Origin: Dehalococcoidia bacterium
GTDB lineage: Bacteria; Chloroflexota; Dehalococcoidia; Tepidiformales; Tepidiformaceae
Assembly (NCBI GenBank): GCA_020850615.1
Contig: JADZEI010000066.1
Location: 93,205-157,204, forward strand
Length of the DNA: 64,000 bases
Direction of reading: 5' to 3'
Positions 17,743 to 25,277 of the stretch are shown here, one piece after another. Below the pieces are notes generated by a model. That model had not been told where the DNA came from. It made no database searches and saw nothing but the letters and a program-made list of their open reading frames with translations. The stretch's first letter is position 1. Each line of letters opens with the position of its first letter. Made by a program: the position numbers and the translations under genes.

Positions 17743-18840
17743 ATGCAACTTGGCATCATCGGTCTTGCCCGCTCCGGCAAGACGACCGTGTTCAACGCCG
17801 TGACGCGCGGCTCCGCCCAGGTGGGCGCCTACAGCGCCAGCTCCCAGCCCAACGTCGGCGTCGTGAACGTGCCCGATGCGCGGGTGGACCGCCTCGCCGA
17901 GCTCTACAAGCCGAAGAAGGTCACCTACGCGACGATCCAGTACGTCGACTTCCCGGCGGCCGGGGAGTCGTTCGGCAAGGGCGAAGGGCCGGCCGGCAAG
18001 TTCATCAACGACCTCGCCCGCACGGATGCGCTCATCCACGTGATCCGCGCCTTCGAAGACGAGACGGTGCCTCACCCCGAGGTCATCATCGACCCCCACC
18101 GCGACGTCGTGACCATGGACCTCGAGCTCGCCTTCGCCGACCTGGCGATCATCGAGCGCCGCCTGGGCCGCCTGGAGACGGAGATCCGGTCGATGAAGGC
18201 CGGCGAACGGGAGCCGTCGCAGCGCCTGAAGGACCTCCTGACGCGGATGAAGGGCGAGCTCGAGAACGAGACGCCGATCCGCGCCCAGGGGCTCACGGCG
18301 GAGGACTGGAAGCTGCTCGAAGGCTCGCAGTTCCTGACCGCGAAGCCGATGCTCCTGGTGATCAACATCGGCGAGGACGACCTGGCCCGTCGCGCCGAGC
18401 TCGAAGCAGAGTACCGCGGCCGCTACGGCGCCACTGGCCGCGATGTCGCCGTCTTCTGCGGCAAGTTCGAGATGGAGCTGAACGACCTCGACGAGGAGGC
18501 CGCGGCCGAGTTCCGCGCCTCCGTGGGCGTGACGGAAAGCGGCATGGCGGAGGCGATCCGCGCGAGCTACGCGCTCCTCGGGCTGATCAGCTTCCTCACC
18601 GCCGGGCCGGATGAGTGCCGCGCCTGGACCGTCGAGGCCGGCTCCCCCGCGCCCGTCGCCGCGGGCAAGATCCACAGCGACCTGCAGCGCGGGTTCATCC
18701 GCGCCGAGGTGATCAGGTTCGAGGACCTGGTCGCCGCCGGGAGCGAGGCCGAGGCGAAGAAGCGCGGCGTCCTCCGCACGGAGGGCAAGCAGTACATCGT
18801 CCACGACGGTGATGTGCTGAACATCCTCTTCAACGTGTAG
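17743..18840 (+). CDS. ychF: YchF/Obg-family P-loop NTPase
   Basis: The 365-residue protein begins MQLGIIGLARSGKTTVFNAV (P-loop Gly7-Thr15), has VDFPAAGESFGKGEG in the switch region, a coiled-coil insert (about 135-200), NIGEDD at the base-recognition position and a C-terminal TGS-like domain ending YIVHDGDVLNILFNV. In YchF proteins the NxxE motif favours ATP over GTP. The P-loop sequence differs from the canonical GLPNVGKST, so this is a diverged member. It acts in the cytoplasm, probably in translation or stress responses. Confidence 0.87.
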   Translation: MQLGIIGLARSGKTTVFNAVTRGSAQVGAYSASSQPNVGVVNVPDARVDRLAELYKPKKVTYATIQYVDFPAAGESFGKGEGPAGKFINDLARTDALIHVIRAFEDETVPHPEVIIDPHRDVVTMDLELAFADLAIIERRLGRLETEIRSMKAGEREPSQRLKDLLTRMKGELENETPIRAQGLTAEDWKLLEGSQFLTAKPMLLVINIGEDDLARRAELEAEYRGRYGATGRDVAVFCGKFEMELNDLDEEAAAEFRASVGVTESGMAEAIRASYALLGLISFLTAGPDECRAWTVEAGSPAPVAAGKIHSDLQRGFIRAEVIRFEDLVAAGSEAEAKKRGVLRTEGKQYIVHDGDVLNILFNV

Positions 18841-18861
18841 CGGGCGCCCGCGCTGGGAAGG

Positions 18862-18867
18862 TATGGT
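18862..18867 (+). promoter_or_regulatory. -10 box of enoyl-CoA hydratase gene (leaderless type)
   Basis: TATGGT ends six bases before the GTG at 18874. Confidence 0.6.
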
Positions 18868-18873
18868 CTGCGC

Positions 18874-19527
18874 GTGAGCACCGAGAAGGTCCTGTTCGCG
18901 ATCGATGGCGACGGCTTGGCAACGATCACGCTGAACCGGCCGGAGCGGCTGAACGCGATCAACATGGAGATGCGCGACCTGCTCTGGACGTACCTCGAGG
19001 CCTGCCGCGACACGCCGGACGTGCGGCTCATCCTCTTTCGCGGCGAAGGCACGGCGTTCAGCGCGGGGGCCGACATCTCCGAGTTCGGGACCGCGCCGTC
19101 GATCATGGAATCGCGCGATGCTCGCCGCGAGCGGGACGTGTGGGGCGAGCTGCTCGGGCACCGCTGCATCACGGTCGCGGCGATGCACGGCTACTGCTAC
19201 GGCGCCGGGCTCGAGCTGCCGCTCTGCTGCGACATCCGCATCGCCGAAGAGGGCACGCGCTTCGCCCTGCCGGAGGTCACGCTCGGGTACGTCCCCAGCG
19301 CGGGCGGCACCCAGACGCTGCCCCGGATCGTCCCGCCGGGCGTCGCCGCGCACATGATCCTCTCGGGCGAACCGGTGGGCATCGCCGAAGCGCAGCGCTG
19401 GGGCCTCGTCGACGCCGTCGCGCCGCCCGGCCAGCTCGATGCCACGGTCCAGCGCGAAGTGCGCCGCCTGCTCGCCTTCCCGGAGGGCGCGGCCACCCGC
19501 CGCCGCCAGCGCATGGTCACGGCCTGA
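18874..19527 (+). CDS. Enoyl-CoA hydratase/isomerase family protein, short C terminus
   Basis: Crotonase fold: TLNRPERLNAIN, the oxyanion-hole segment FSAGADISEF, then GYCYGAGLELPLCCD and FALPEVTLGYVPSAGGTQ with the two Glu positions of hydratases. At 217 residues it is about 40 shorter than usual and lacks most of the C-terminal helices that build the trimer interface or lid. It starts with GTG six bases after a -10 box. Activity is plausible but the short end is odd. Confidence 0.82.
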   Translation: MSTEKVLFAIDGDGLATITLNRPERLNAINMEMRDLLWTYLEACRDTPDVRLILFRGEGTAFSAGADISEFGTAPSIMESRDARRERDVWGELLGHRCITVAAMHGYCYGAGLELPLCCDIRIAEEGTRFALPEVTLGYVPSAGGTQTLPRIVPPGVAAHMILSGEPVGIAEAQRWGLVDAVAPPGQLDATVQREVRRLLAFPEGAATRRRQRMVTA

Positions 19528-19565
19528 CAGTTTCCCACGATGGGGGCCGAAAGCCCGCGCCGCGG

Positions 19566-19571
19566 TACGCT
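19566..19571 (+). promoter_or_regulatory. -10 box of Rieske-like gene (leaderless type)
   Basis: TACGCT ends six bases before the ATG at 19578, identical in sequence and spacing to the box at 6818. Confidence 0.65.
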
Positions 19572-19577
19572 CCTGAC

Positions 19578-20159
19578 ATGGACGACGACGAGGGCTACGA
19601 ACCGATCCAGCGGCCGCCGATCCTGCTCGGTTGCGGGCTGATGGCGCTGCTGGTGGTGGCCGTCGCGTTCATCGGCGGCTTCTGCGTCGTCTTCCTCGAA
19701 TCCGGGACCGACGCGAAGGCCGTGCTCGACGTGCCCGCCCGTTACGGCATCGGCACCGTGACCTTCGTGCCCGACGAGAACGTCTACCTCGTGCGCCTCG
19801 CCGACGGCACGTTCGTCGCCCTGAGTGACCTCGATGCCTACAACCGGGCCCGGCCGGGCGCGCGCTGCCGCGTGTCGCCCATCGGCACGACCGACCCGGA
19901 GCTGGCGCGCCTGCTCCAGGAACACCGGGACGAGTTCAGCCCCGCGGCCTCGGCGGCGAACTACCTCTTCCGCGACCCCTGCGCGGGCACGCTCTACGAC
20001 ATAACGGGCGTCCGCGTCGGCACCCCCGGCCCCAACCTCGACCGCCACGAAGTCGGCATCGACGAGAAGTCCGGCAAGGTCACGGTCGACGTCGCGAACC
20101 GCATCTGCACCACGAGAGAGGGCTCGGACTACTTCGCGCCGGTGGAGTGCCCGGAGTAG
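19578..20159 (+). CDS. Membrane-anchored protein with degenerate Rieske-like fold
   Basis: The 193-residue protein has an acidic N terminus, one membrane helix (about 16-40) and an extracytoplasmic domain. Its end, FRDPCAGTLYDITGVRVGTPGPNLDRHEV, closely follows the Rieske pattern CPCHG..YDLTG..GP.P..L..Y.V. The iron ligands are lost: the first motif is ARCRV (Cys97 kept, His replaced) and the second is DPCAG (Cys to Asp, His to Ala). Cys97 and Cys135 could form a disulfide. I infer a structural or binding role, not electron transfer. Confidence 0.65.
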   Translation: MDDDEGYEPIQRPPILLGCGLMALLVVAVAFIGGFCVVFLESGTDAKAVLDVPARYGIGTVTFVPDENVYLVRLADGTFVALSDLDAYNRARPGARCRVSPIGTTDPELARLLQEHRDEFSPAASAANYLFRDPCAGTLYDITGVRVGTPGPNLDRHEVGIDEKSGKVTVDVANRICTTREGSDYFAPVECPE

Positions 20160-20190
20160 TCCGACGGGACGGGCCGCGCAGCGGCTCTGG

Positions 20191-20196
20191 TACACT
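20191..20196 (+). promoter_or_regulatory. -10 box of HicB-like gene (leaderless type)
   Basis: TACACT ends six bases before the ATG at 20203. Confidence 0.65.
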
Positions 20197-20202
20197 GCGG
20201 CC

Positions 20203-20508
20203 ATGGGGCGGTATACGGTCATCCTTTCGCCGGACCCGGAGCGCGGCGGGTTCACCGTGAGCGTCCCCGCGATGCGAGGCGCGGTGAGCCAGGGCGACAC
20301 GCGCGACGAAACGCTCGCGAACATCCGCGAGGCGATGGAGGGCTGGCTGGCCGTGGCGCGAGACCACGGCGAGGACGCGCTCCACGAGACGCCCGAGCTC
20401 GTCGCGAAGGAGATCGCGTGGGAGCTGGCCGCCCGGGCCGAGGAGGGCTGGGACCTCCTCGTGGAGACCGCGGTGGTCGAGCTGCAGGTCGCTGCGGTGG
20501 CGGCGTAG
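20203..20508 (+). CDS. HicB-like protein (orphan)
   Basis: The 101-residue protein has a HicB-type partial RNase H fold: YTVILSPDPERGGFTVSVPAMRGAVSQGDTRDETLANIREAMEGWL. HicB proteins normally neutralise the HicA toxin, but no HicA-like small RNA-binding gene lies on either side. The C-terminal half is helical and acidic and has no clear HTH. It is either an orphan antitoxin or a regulator derived from one. Confidence 0.72.
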   Translation: MGRYTVILSPDPERGGFTVSVPAMRGAVSQGDTRDETLANIREAMEGWLAVARDHGEDALHETPELVAKEIAWELAARAEEGWDLLVETAVVELQVAAVAA

Positions 20509-20584
20509 GCGCGTGAGCCGGCTCGCGGGATACTCGGGGCGGGAGGTCATGCGCGTCGCGGAACGCCCCGATCGGCGTAACAAC

Positions 20585-20858
20585 GCCTAACCGGGTGTAG
20601 CCGGCGCCCCTTGTGGGCGCGAGCGTCAGCCCAACGCATGCCCCACCGCCAGGCACCGCCCCCCGTGTACCCACCGCCCCAGGCCAGCGCGCGACCACGT
20701 CTGCGCCGGGGGCGCGCCCATCGCGCCACGCGGCCGGGCGGTCGCGGAGCTCCCGTCCTCGGGTTGCGGGCTGCCGCGGTGCATTCGTTTGGCTGGCGCC
20801 AGCGCCCACGAGGGGCGCGGCTACGTTCCTCCGGGCTGCCGCGGGGCATGGCACGGAG
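20585..20858 (-). repeat. REP mosaic; left copy of a ~174-bp direct repeat
   Basis: Starts with module D (GGTGTAGCCGGCGCCCCTTG...). It then contains 20684-20857, a ~174-bp stretch that is repeated with few changes at 21266-21437. No gene is recognisable in 20509-20909. Confidence 0.8.
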
Positions 20859-20897
20859 CACCGCGCGTGAACGGGTCACAATCGCGACGTTGGCGGC

Positions 20898-20903
20898 TAA
20901 ACT
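20898..20903 (+). promoter_or_regulatory. -10 box of antitoxin-like gene (leaderless type)
   Basis: TAAACT ends six bases before the GTG at 20910. Confidence 0.6.
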
Positions 20904-20909
20904 AGGGGA

Positions 20910-21107
20910 GTGACCGTCAAAGAACGCCTCCACGAGTTGATCGACGAGCTCTCCGAGGCCGCCGCCGCCCTGCTGGAAGAGCTCGGGAGCGATGACGGCG
21001 ATGCGTGCCTGACGCCCGAGGAGCTCGCCGAGCTTGCGTCTGCCGAGGAAGAGGTTGCACGCGGTGACGTAGTGGACGGCGAAGCGTTTCTCGCCGCGCT
21101 GCGGTAG
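20910..21107 (+). CDS. Small acidic helical protein, antitoxin-like
   Basis: The 65-residue protein reads VTVKERLHELIDELSEAAAA at the start and ends EEEVARGDVVDGEAFLAALR. It resembles short, acidic, helical antitoxin-type proteins (RelB/DUF2281-like) that are often alone in the genome. No toxin gene adjoins. The gene is bracketed by two ~174-bp direct repeats, and its TAG stop lies in an inverted module E (GCGGTAGTCCGCCGAGCCCA), so the whole unit may be a cassette. Confidence 0.6.
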   Translation: MTVKERLHELIDELSEAAAALLEELGSDDGDACLTPEELAELASAEEEVARGDVVDGEAFLAALR

Positions 21108-21437
21108 TCCGCCGAGCCCAGCCTCGGCGGCGCGTCTAAGCCCAGCGCATGCCCCGCGGCCCGGCACCGCCCCACCACGGCGACGACGACGCGGAGCGCG
21201 CCCGCCATCAGTGGCGCGACCGGCCGAGGGAGCGCTCCGCGTGCACCTGGCACCACCGCCCCGCGCCAGCGCGCGACCACGTCCGCGCCGGGGGCGCGCC
21301 CATCGCGCACCCGGCCGGGCGGTTGCTGCGCTCCCCGCCCTCGGTCGGGGCTGCCGCGGTGCATCCGTTTGGCTGGCGCCAGCGCCCACGAGGGGCGCGG
21401 CTACGCTACGCCGGGCTGCCGCGGGGCATGGCACGGA
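21100..21437 (-). repeat. REP mosaic; right copy of the ~174-bp direct repeat
   Basis: Order: inverted module E (21100-21134), a RAYT-type REP copy (21205-21241, CCATCAGTGGCGCGACC...AGCGCTCCGC) and the second ~174-bp copy at 21266-21437. No gene is recognisable in 21108-21507. Confidence 0.8.
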
Positions 21438-21495
21438 CAATCCGGCGGCGCTGCCCGGTGACATCCCGCGTCGGGGGGTGGGGCGCGCGGCGGGG

Positions 21496-21501
21496 TATGC
21501 T
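21496..21501 (+). promoter_or_regulatory. -10 box of MGMT gene (leaderless type)
   Basis: TATGCT ends six bases before the ATG at 21508, which fixes the start against a longer frame running back into repeats. Confidence 0.65.
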
Positions 21502-21507
21502 GGCCGC

Positions 21508-22029
21508 ATGGTTGCTGAATCACCTGCTATCGCCATCGCCGAGACGCCCATGGGGTTCGCCGGTGTCGCGCTCAGCGACGCCGGGATCCGGTACGCGACG
21601 CTGTTCCACCGCACCCGCGAGGCCGCGCTCGGCGAGCTGCGCGCCCATGGCGCTGTCGAACGCGACCACCCGCTCGCGGCCCGCGCCATCGAGCTGCTCG
21701 AGGCGTACGGCCGCGGCGAGGGCGACCTCGGCGACTTCCCGGTCGACCTGCCGGCCTGCAGCGACCTCCAGCGGCGCGCCTGGCTCGCGCTACGCGACAT
21801 CCCGAAGGGCGAGACGCGCAGCTATGGCTGGCTCGCGCGCCACGTCGGCGAAGGCGCCGGCGCCTCCCGCGCAATCGGCACGGCCATGGGCAAGAATCCG
21901 GTGCCGCTCTGGCTGCCCTGCCACCGCGTGGTCGCGAGCGATGGCACCCTGCACGGCTTCGGCGGCGGCCTGGCCATGAAGCAGGCGCTGCTGGAGCTGG
22001 AAGGCGCCCTCCCCGCACGAATGGTGTAG
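21508..22029 (+). CDS. ogt: Methylated-DNA--protein-cysteine S-methyltransferase
   Basis: This DNA-repair protein transfers O6-alkyl groups from guanine to its own cysteine. The acceptor Cys138 is in LPCHRVVASDG. It is preceded by the DNA-binding helix region IPKGETRSYGWLARHVG and RAIGTAMGKNP. At 173 residues it has the N-terminal domain and the active domain of Ogt/MGMT and no Ada regulatory part. It is leaderless by its -10 box. Confidence 0.93.
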   Translation: MVAESPAIAIAETPMGFAGVALSDAGIRYATLFHRTREAALGELRAHGAVERDHPLAARAIELLEAYGRGEGDLGDFPVDLPACSDLQRRAWLALRDIPKGETRSYGWLARHVGEGAGASRAIGTAMGKNPVPLWLPCHRVVASDGTLHGFGGGLAMKQALLELEGALPARMV

Positions 22030-22032
22030 GCG

Positions 22033-22154
22033 GGTTATCAGTTATCAGTCGTCAGTTATCAGCCGGGGTCAACGGGCTCGCCTGGGGAGGATGCCCCGCC
22101 TCAGAGTGACGCCGTCACGAATGGCTGATCACTGATAACTGACGACCGATAACC
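22033..22154. repeat. Inverted heptad-iteron element, GTTATCA type
   Basis: The left arm (22033-22064) is GTTATCA, GTTATCA, GTCGTCA, GTTATCA. The right arm (22123-22154) is TGATCAC, TGATAAC, TGACGAC, CGATAAC. About 58 unrelated bases are enclosed. It fills the gap between the MGMT and MBL-hydrolase genes. Confidence 0.85.
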
Positions 22155-22162
22155 TCTTGCCG

Positions 22163-22168
22163 TACGCT
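22163..22168 (+). promoter_or_regulatory. -10 box of MBL-fold hydrolase gene (leaderless type)
   Basis: TACGCT ends six bases before the ATG at 22175. An in-frame TTG at 22157 would lie upstream of this box and is rejected. Confidence 0.65.
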
Positions 22169-22174
22169 TGGGGC

Positions 22175-22855
22175 ATGGAAGTCGCGAACGAGATCATGGT
22201 CCGGGGCATCGTTGTCGGGGTGTTCCAGGAAAACTGCTGGGTCATCGGCAACCGCCGCACGGGCGAGGGCATCTGCATCGACCCGGGTGACCAGCCGGAG
22301 GAGATCCTCGCCCTCGCGCGGGACCTCGGCGTCAACATCAAGCTCATCGCCAACACCCACGCCCACATCGACCACGTCCTCGGCGTGCGCGGCGTGCACA
22401 GCGCGACCGGTTCGAAGTTCTACCTGCACGACCAGGACCTGGACCTCCTCCGCCACGGCTTCGCCAGTTCGGCCCAGCGCTTTGGGCTCGACCCGAGCCA
22501 GCCGCCCCCGGATCCGGACGCCTTCCTCGAAGACGGCGACATCCTCGAGGTCGCGGGGCTGCAGCTCCGCGTCATCACCACCCCGGGGCATACCCCCGGC
22601 AGCGTGAGCTTCTACACGGATGGCCTGCTCTTCAGCGGCGACACCCTCTTCCGCGCCTCCATCGGCCGGACGGACATGCCCGGCGGCAGCTTCGAACAGG
22701 AGATGGAGAGCATCTGGAACAAGCTCCTCGTCCTGCCCGACGAGACGGTGGTGCTGCCCGGCCACATGGACGAAACGCAGATCGCGTTCGAAAAGAAGCA
22801 CAATCCCTTCGTGCTCGAATGGATGTTCCGCAAGAAGGTCGAAGCCGAGGGCTGA
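22175..22855 (+). CDS. MBL-fold metallo-hydrolase (glyoxalase II-like)
   Basis: The zinc-binding metallo-beta-lactamase fold is clear: NTHAHIDHVLG (HxHxDH), TTPGHTPGS, FSGDTLF and LPGHMDET supply the metal ligands in order. At 226 residues it matches the short YcbL-type glyoxalase II group, which cleaves thioesters such as S-lactoylglutathione analogues. The substrate is unknown, and high-GC Gram-positives and Chloroflexota usually lack glutathione. Confidence 0.88.
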   Translation: MEVANEIMVRGIVVGVFQENCWVIGNRRTGEGICIDPGDQPEEILALARDLGVNIKLIANTHAHIDHVLGVRGVHSATGSKFYLHDQDLDLLRHGFASSAQRFGLDPSQPPPDPDAFLEDGDILEVAGLQLRVITTPGHTPGSVSFYTDGLLFSGDTLFRASIGRTDMPGGSFEQEMESIWNKLLVLPDETVVLPGHMDETQIAFEKKHNPFVLEWMFRKKVEAEG

Positions 22856-22877
22856 TCCAGGGGCCCCCCGGGCGCTG

Positions 22878-22883
22878 TACGAT
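22878..22883 (+). promoter_or_regulatory. Candidate -10 box of secreted beta-rich protein
   Basis: TACGAT would place the transcript start at about 22890, giving a leader of about 20 bases to the ATG at 22911. Confidence 0.4.
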
Positions 22884-22910
22884 GCGGGCGTCACTGTCAG
22901 GCGGTGTGTG

Positions 22911-24329
22911 ATGGTACGTACCCGGGTTGGTCTTATCGCGATTCTCGTGGCGCTGCTCGCGAGTGGCGGCGCGCTGGTTGCCTTCGAACCCACACCCCCG
23001 GCGCGCGCGGCCACCACGCTGACCTGGGTGGGCCCGGACATGGGCCTCTGGAGCGAGGCCGCGAACTGGGACCCGGCCCAGGCGCCCGAAGACGGCGACA
23101 CCCTGGTCTTCGGCCCGCTCGCGGCGTCGGAGACGACGGAGAACGACCTCGGCGTGCTTCACCTCGCCGAGCTGCGCGTCCAATCGGCCGACAACGTCAC
23201 CATCACCGGCGACGGTTTCGATGCGGCGCTGCTGCGCGCGGACGACGGGACGCTCGCCATCCGCGTGCCGGTCGACCTCTCAGCCGACCTCTCGGTCCTC
23301 ACGGAGATGGCCGGCGATGTCATCACCATCGCCGCGCCGGGCGGCCTGCTCGACGTGAACAACCGCACGGTGACGGTCGAGGCCGGGAGTGCGGGCGTCT
23401 TCGCGGTCGATGCCCCGTTCGCCGGGACCGGCACGGTCACGGTCGAAGGCGGCGTGTTCGAAATCGACCGGCCGGCGACGTTCTCCGGGTTCCTGGAGGC
23501 GGAATCGGGCGTGCTGCGGTACAGCTTCGCGACCGCCCCGCCCTGCGGCTCCACCCCCGCCGCGCACGTGACGGTCGGCGAGGAGGGCGAGCTGCGGGTG
23601 CTCTGCACGGCGGCGATCGCATCGCTGAACGCGAGCGGGCGAGTTTCGCTGTCAGAACGGCTGGTCGACCACGAGGGCGACCTGTCCATCCTGGGCACGG
23701 GCGCGAACGTCATCACCGGCCAGCTGCGCTACGAAGCGGCGGGAGCGTTGCGCTGCTGTGGCACGGGCGGGTTGCTCACGATCTCCGCGGCCGTGTTCGG
23801 CGATGACGGCGTCGCGGCGGTGCAGCGCGGCACCTGGGACATCGTCCAGTCCATCTTCCCGGCGACCATCACGTTCCAGGTCACCGAAGGCGGCGTGCTC
23901 GAAGGGAGGGGCACGGCCGGCGCGGGGCTCAGCTTCGGCGCGACCGTCTCGCCAGGTGGCGCGGGCGCCACGGCCATCCTCCGTTCCGAAGAGTGGCTCT
24001 TCGCGACCAACTCGACCTACCGCGCCGACGTCATCGGCACGTCGTTCGACCGGTTCGTGCTGAACTCGGGGCTGGTCATCGAGCCGCACGTGACGCTGGA
24101 CCTGCACGTCACGGGCACGGCGCCGCTGGGGACGGTGGTCACCATCGCGCGCAGCGGCGGCGCGATCACCGGCACATTCGACGATCTGCCCGAAGGGACG
24201 CGGTTCACCGAGGGCGGCCAGCTCTGGGAGATCAGCTACGAAGCGAACGACGGCCGCGACATCACGCTGACGCGGGTCTCGGACGGGCCGGTGCCGCGCG
24301 CCCGCATCCCGATGATCGCCCGGGACTGA
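22911..24329 (+). CDS. Secreted beta-helix-like surface protein
   Basis: The 472-residue protein starts with a signal peptide (MVRTRVGLIAILVALLASGG, cleavage near ARAA). The mature protein opens with TWVGPDMGLWSEAANWDPAQ and then PEDGDTLVFG, the pattern found at the head of autotransporter-like and PATR repeat proteins. The rest is a series of short Gly/Val/Thr-rich beta strands typical of right-handed beta-helices, with a Cys pair (LRCCGTG). It has no membrane anchor or sorting tail. Adhesin or sheath function is a guess. GTG at 22908 is an alternative start. Confidence 0.72.
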   Translation: MVRTRVGLIAILVALLASGGALVAFEPTPPARAATTLTWVGPDMGLWSEAANWDPAQAPEDGDTLVFGPLAASETTENDLGVLHLAELRVQSADNVTITGDGFDAALLRADDGTLAIRVPVDLSADLSVLTEMAGDVITIAAPGGLLDVNNRTVTVEAGSAGVFAVDAPFAGTGTVTVEGGVFEIDRPATFSGFLEAESGVLRYSFATAPPCGSTPAAHVTVGEEGELRVLCTAAIASLNASGRVSLSERLVDHEGDLSILGTGANVITGQLRYEAAGALRCCGTGGLLTISAAVFGDDGVAAVQRGTWDIVQSIFPATITFQVTEGGVLEGRGTAGAGLSFGATVSPGGAGATAILRSEEWLFATNSTYRADVIGTSFDRFVLNSGLVIEPHVTLDLHVTGTAPLGTVVTIARSGGAITGTFDDLPEGTRFTEGGQLWEISYEANDGRDITLTRVSDGPVPRARIPMIARD

Positions 24330-24338
24330 CCGCGGCGG

Positions 24339-24803
24339 CTACTTCCGCGCGAACCGCGTGACGCCCTTGCCCGGCTTCCAGGTCTGGACGACGAGGTCGT
24401 CGCCGTCGACCGTGGTCAGCACCACCTCCTCGATGTCGAACCGGAAGAGGTGGAACGGCTCGTCCGGGACGTCCGGGTGGCGCGCCGCCTCGATGGCGAC
24501 GGCATCGGTGACCTCGATCGCGCGGCCTGCGAGCTTGGCGTCGCCGCCCTCCATGGAACCGTCGCCCGGGTTCGCGTGGAGGGCGAAGCGCGGGTCGCGC
24601 TGGAGGTCGCGGGCCTTGCGCGCGTTGAGCATCGACCCGCAGGTGAGCCAGTCGCCGTGCCACGCGACCTCGGTGCCGCTGACGCGCGGCGAACCATCGG
24701 CGCGGAGGGTCGCGAGGACGTGGTGCTTGGTGGCCGCGAACCGCGCGTGGACGGCGGCGGCGAGCTCGGGCGCTTCGTCGGTGAATTGCTTCCACGTTGC
24801 CAT
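24339..24803 (-). CDS. Pyridoxamine 5'-phosphate oxidase-fold protein
   Basis: The 154-residue split-barrel protein contains HARFAATKHHVLATLRADGSPRVSGTEV, GSMLNARKARDLQRDPRFALH and FHLFRFDIEEVVLTTV. This is the PPOX group that binds FMN or F420 rather than PdxH itself. The ATG at 24803 follows a TACACT hexamer by ten bases; longer frames run into REP modules. It is convergent with the secreted-protein gene. Confidence 0.82.
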   Translation of the reverse strand: MATWKQFTDEAPELAAAVHARFAATKHHVLATLRADGSPRVSGTEVAWHGDWLTCGSMLNARKARDLQRDPRFALHANPGDGSMEGGDAKLAGRAIEVTDAVAIEAARHPDVPDEPFHLFRFDIEEVVLTTVDGDDLVVQTWKPGKGVTRFARK

Positions 24804-24813
24804 AAGGCGGAGC

Positions 24814-24819
24814 AGTGTA
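24814..24819 (-). promoter_or_regulatory. -10 box of PPOX-fold gene
   Basis: TACACT on the minus strand ends ten bases before the ATG at 24803, giving a leader of only a few bases. Confidence 0.5.
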
Positions 24820-24867
24820 CGGCGAAATCGCGACACCTGTCGTCGCGCGCGGTGCAGGCAGGCGCCG

Positions 24868-25277
24868 CAGGTGTAGCCGCGGAGCACTGCTCCGCGGGAT
24901 TGTCCGAACCATGCCGCGCGGGAGCGTGGGGCGAAGCCGTAGTCGCAGAGCATCGGCTCTGCGGCCCCCAGAACCATGCCGCGCGGTAGCCACGACCGAG
25001 GGCGGGAGCGTAGCGACGGCCCGGTCGCGGGGCGACATGGTATCGCGTAGCGCGCGACCCGGGTCGCCCCGGGCGAGGGGTGTCGTGACCGTGTCGCTCG
25101 CTCCGCGGTGGCGTCGTTGCCGGGGTGTGGCCCCGCACCCTGGCGGTGGGCAGCCGTTGGGCTTAGACGCTAGCGGCCACGAGGGCCGCGGGCTACACCC
25201 GGCCGTGACGGAGTCGCTCGCTCCGCGGTGGCGGCGTCGCGGGGGTGGGGCGGCCGGGCCTGCGGCGGCCGGCCGCC
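24868..25277 (+). repeat. REP mosaic (two A modules, B, D)
   Basis: Module A occurs twice (about 24868-24935 with GCGGAGCACTGCTCCGC, and about 24927-24992 with GCAGAGCATCGGCTCTGC, a compensated stem change). B-like sequence and module D (GTTGGGCTTAGACGCTAGCG) follow. The block separates the PPOX gene from rimO and holds no gene. Confidence 0.75.

Noticed and set aside
20203..21107. HicB-like gene and the 65-aa gene as a toxin-antitoxin pair
   Set aside because: They are separated by 400 bp of repeats, each has its own -10 box, and neither resembles a toxin.
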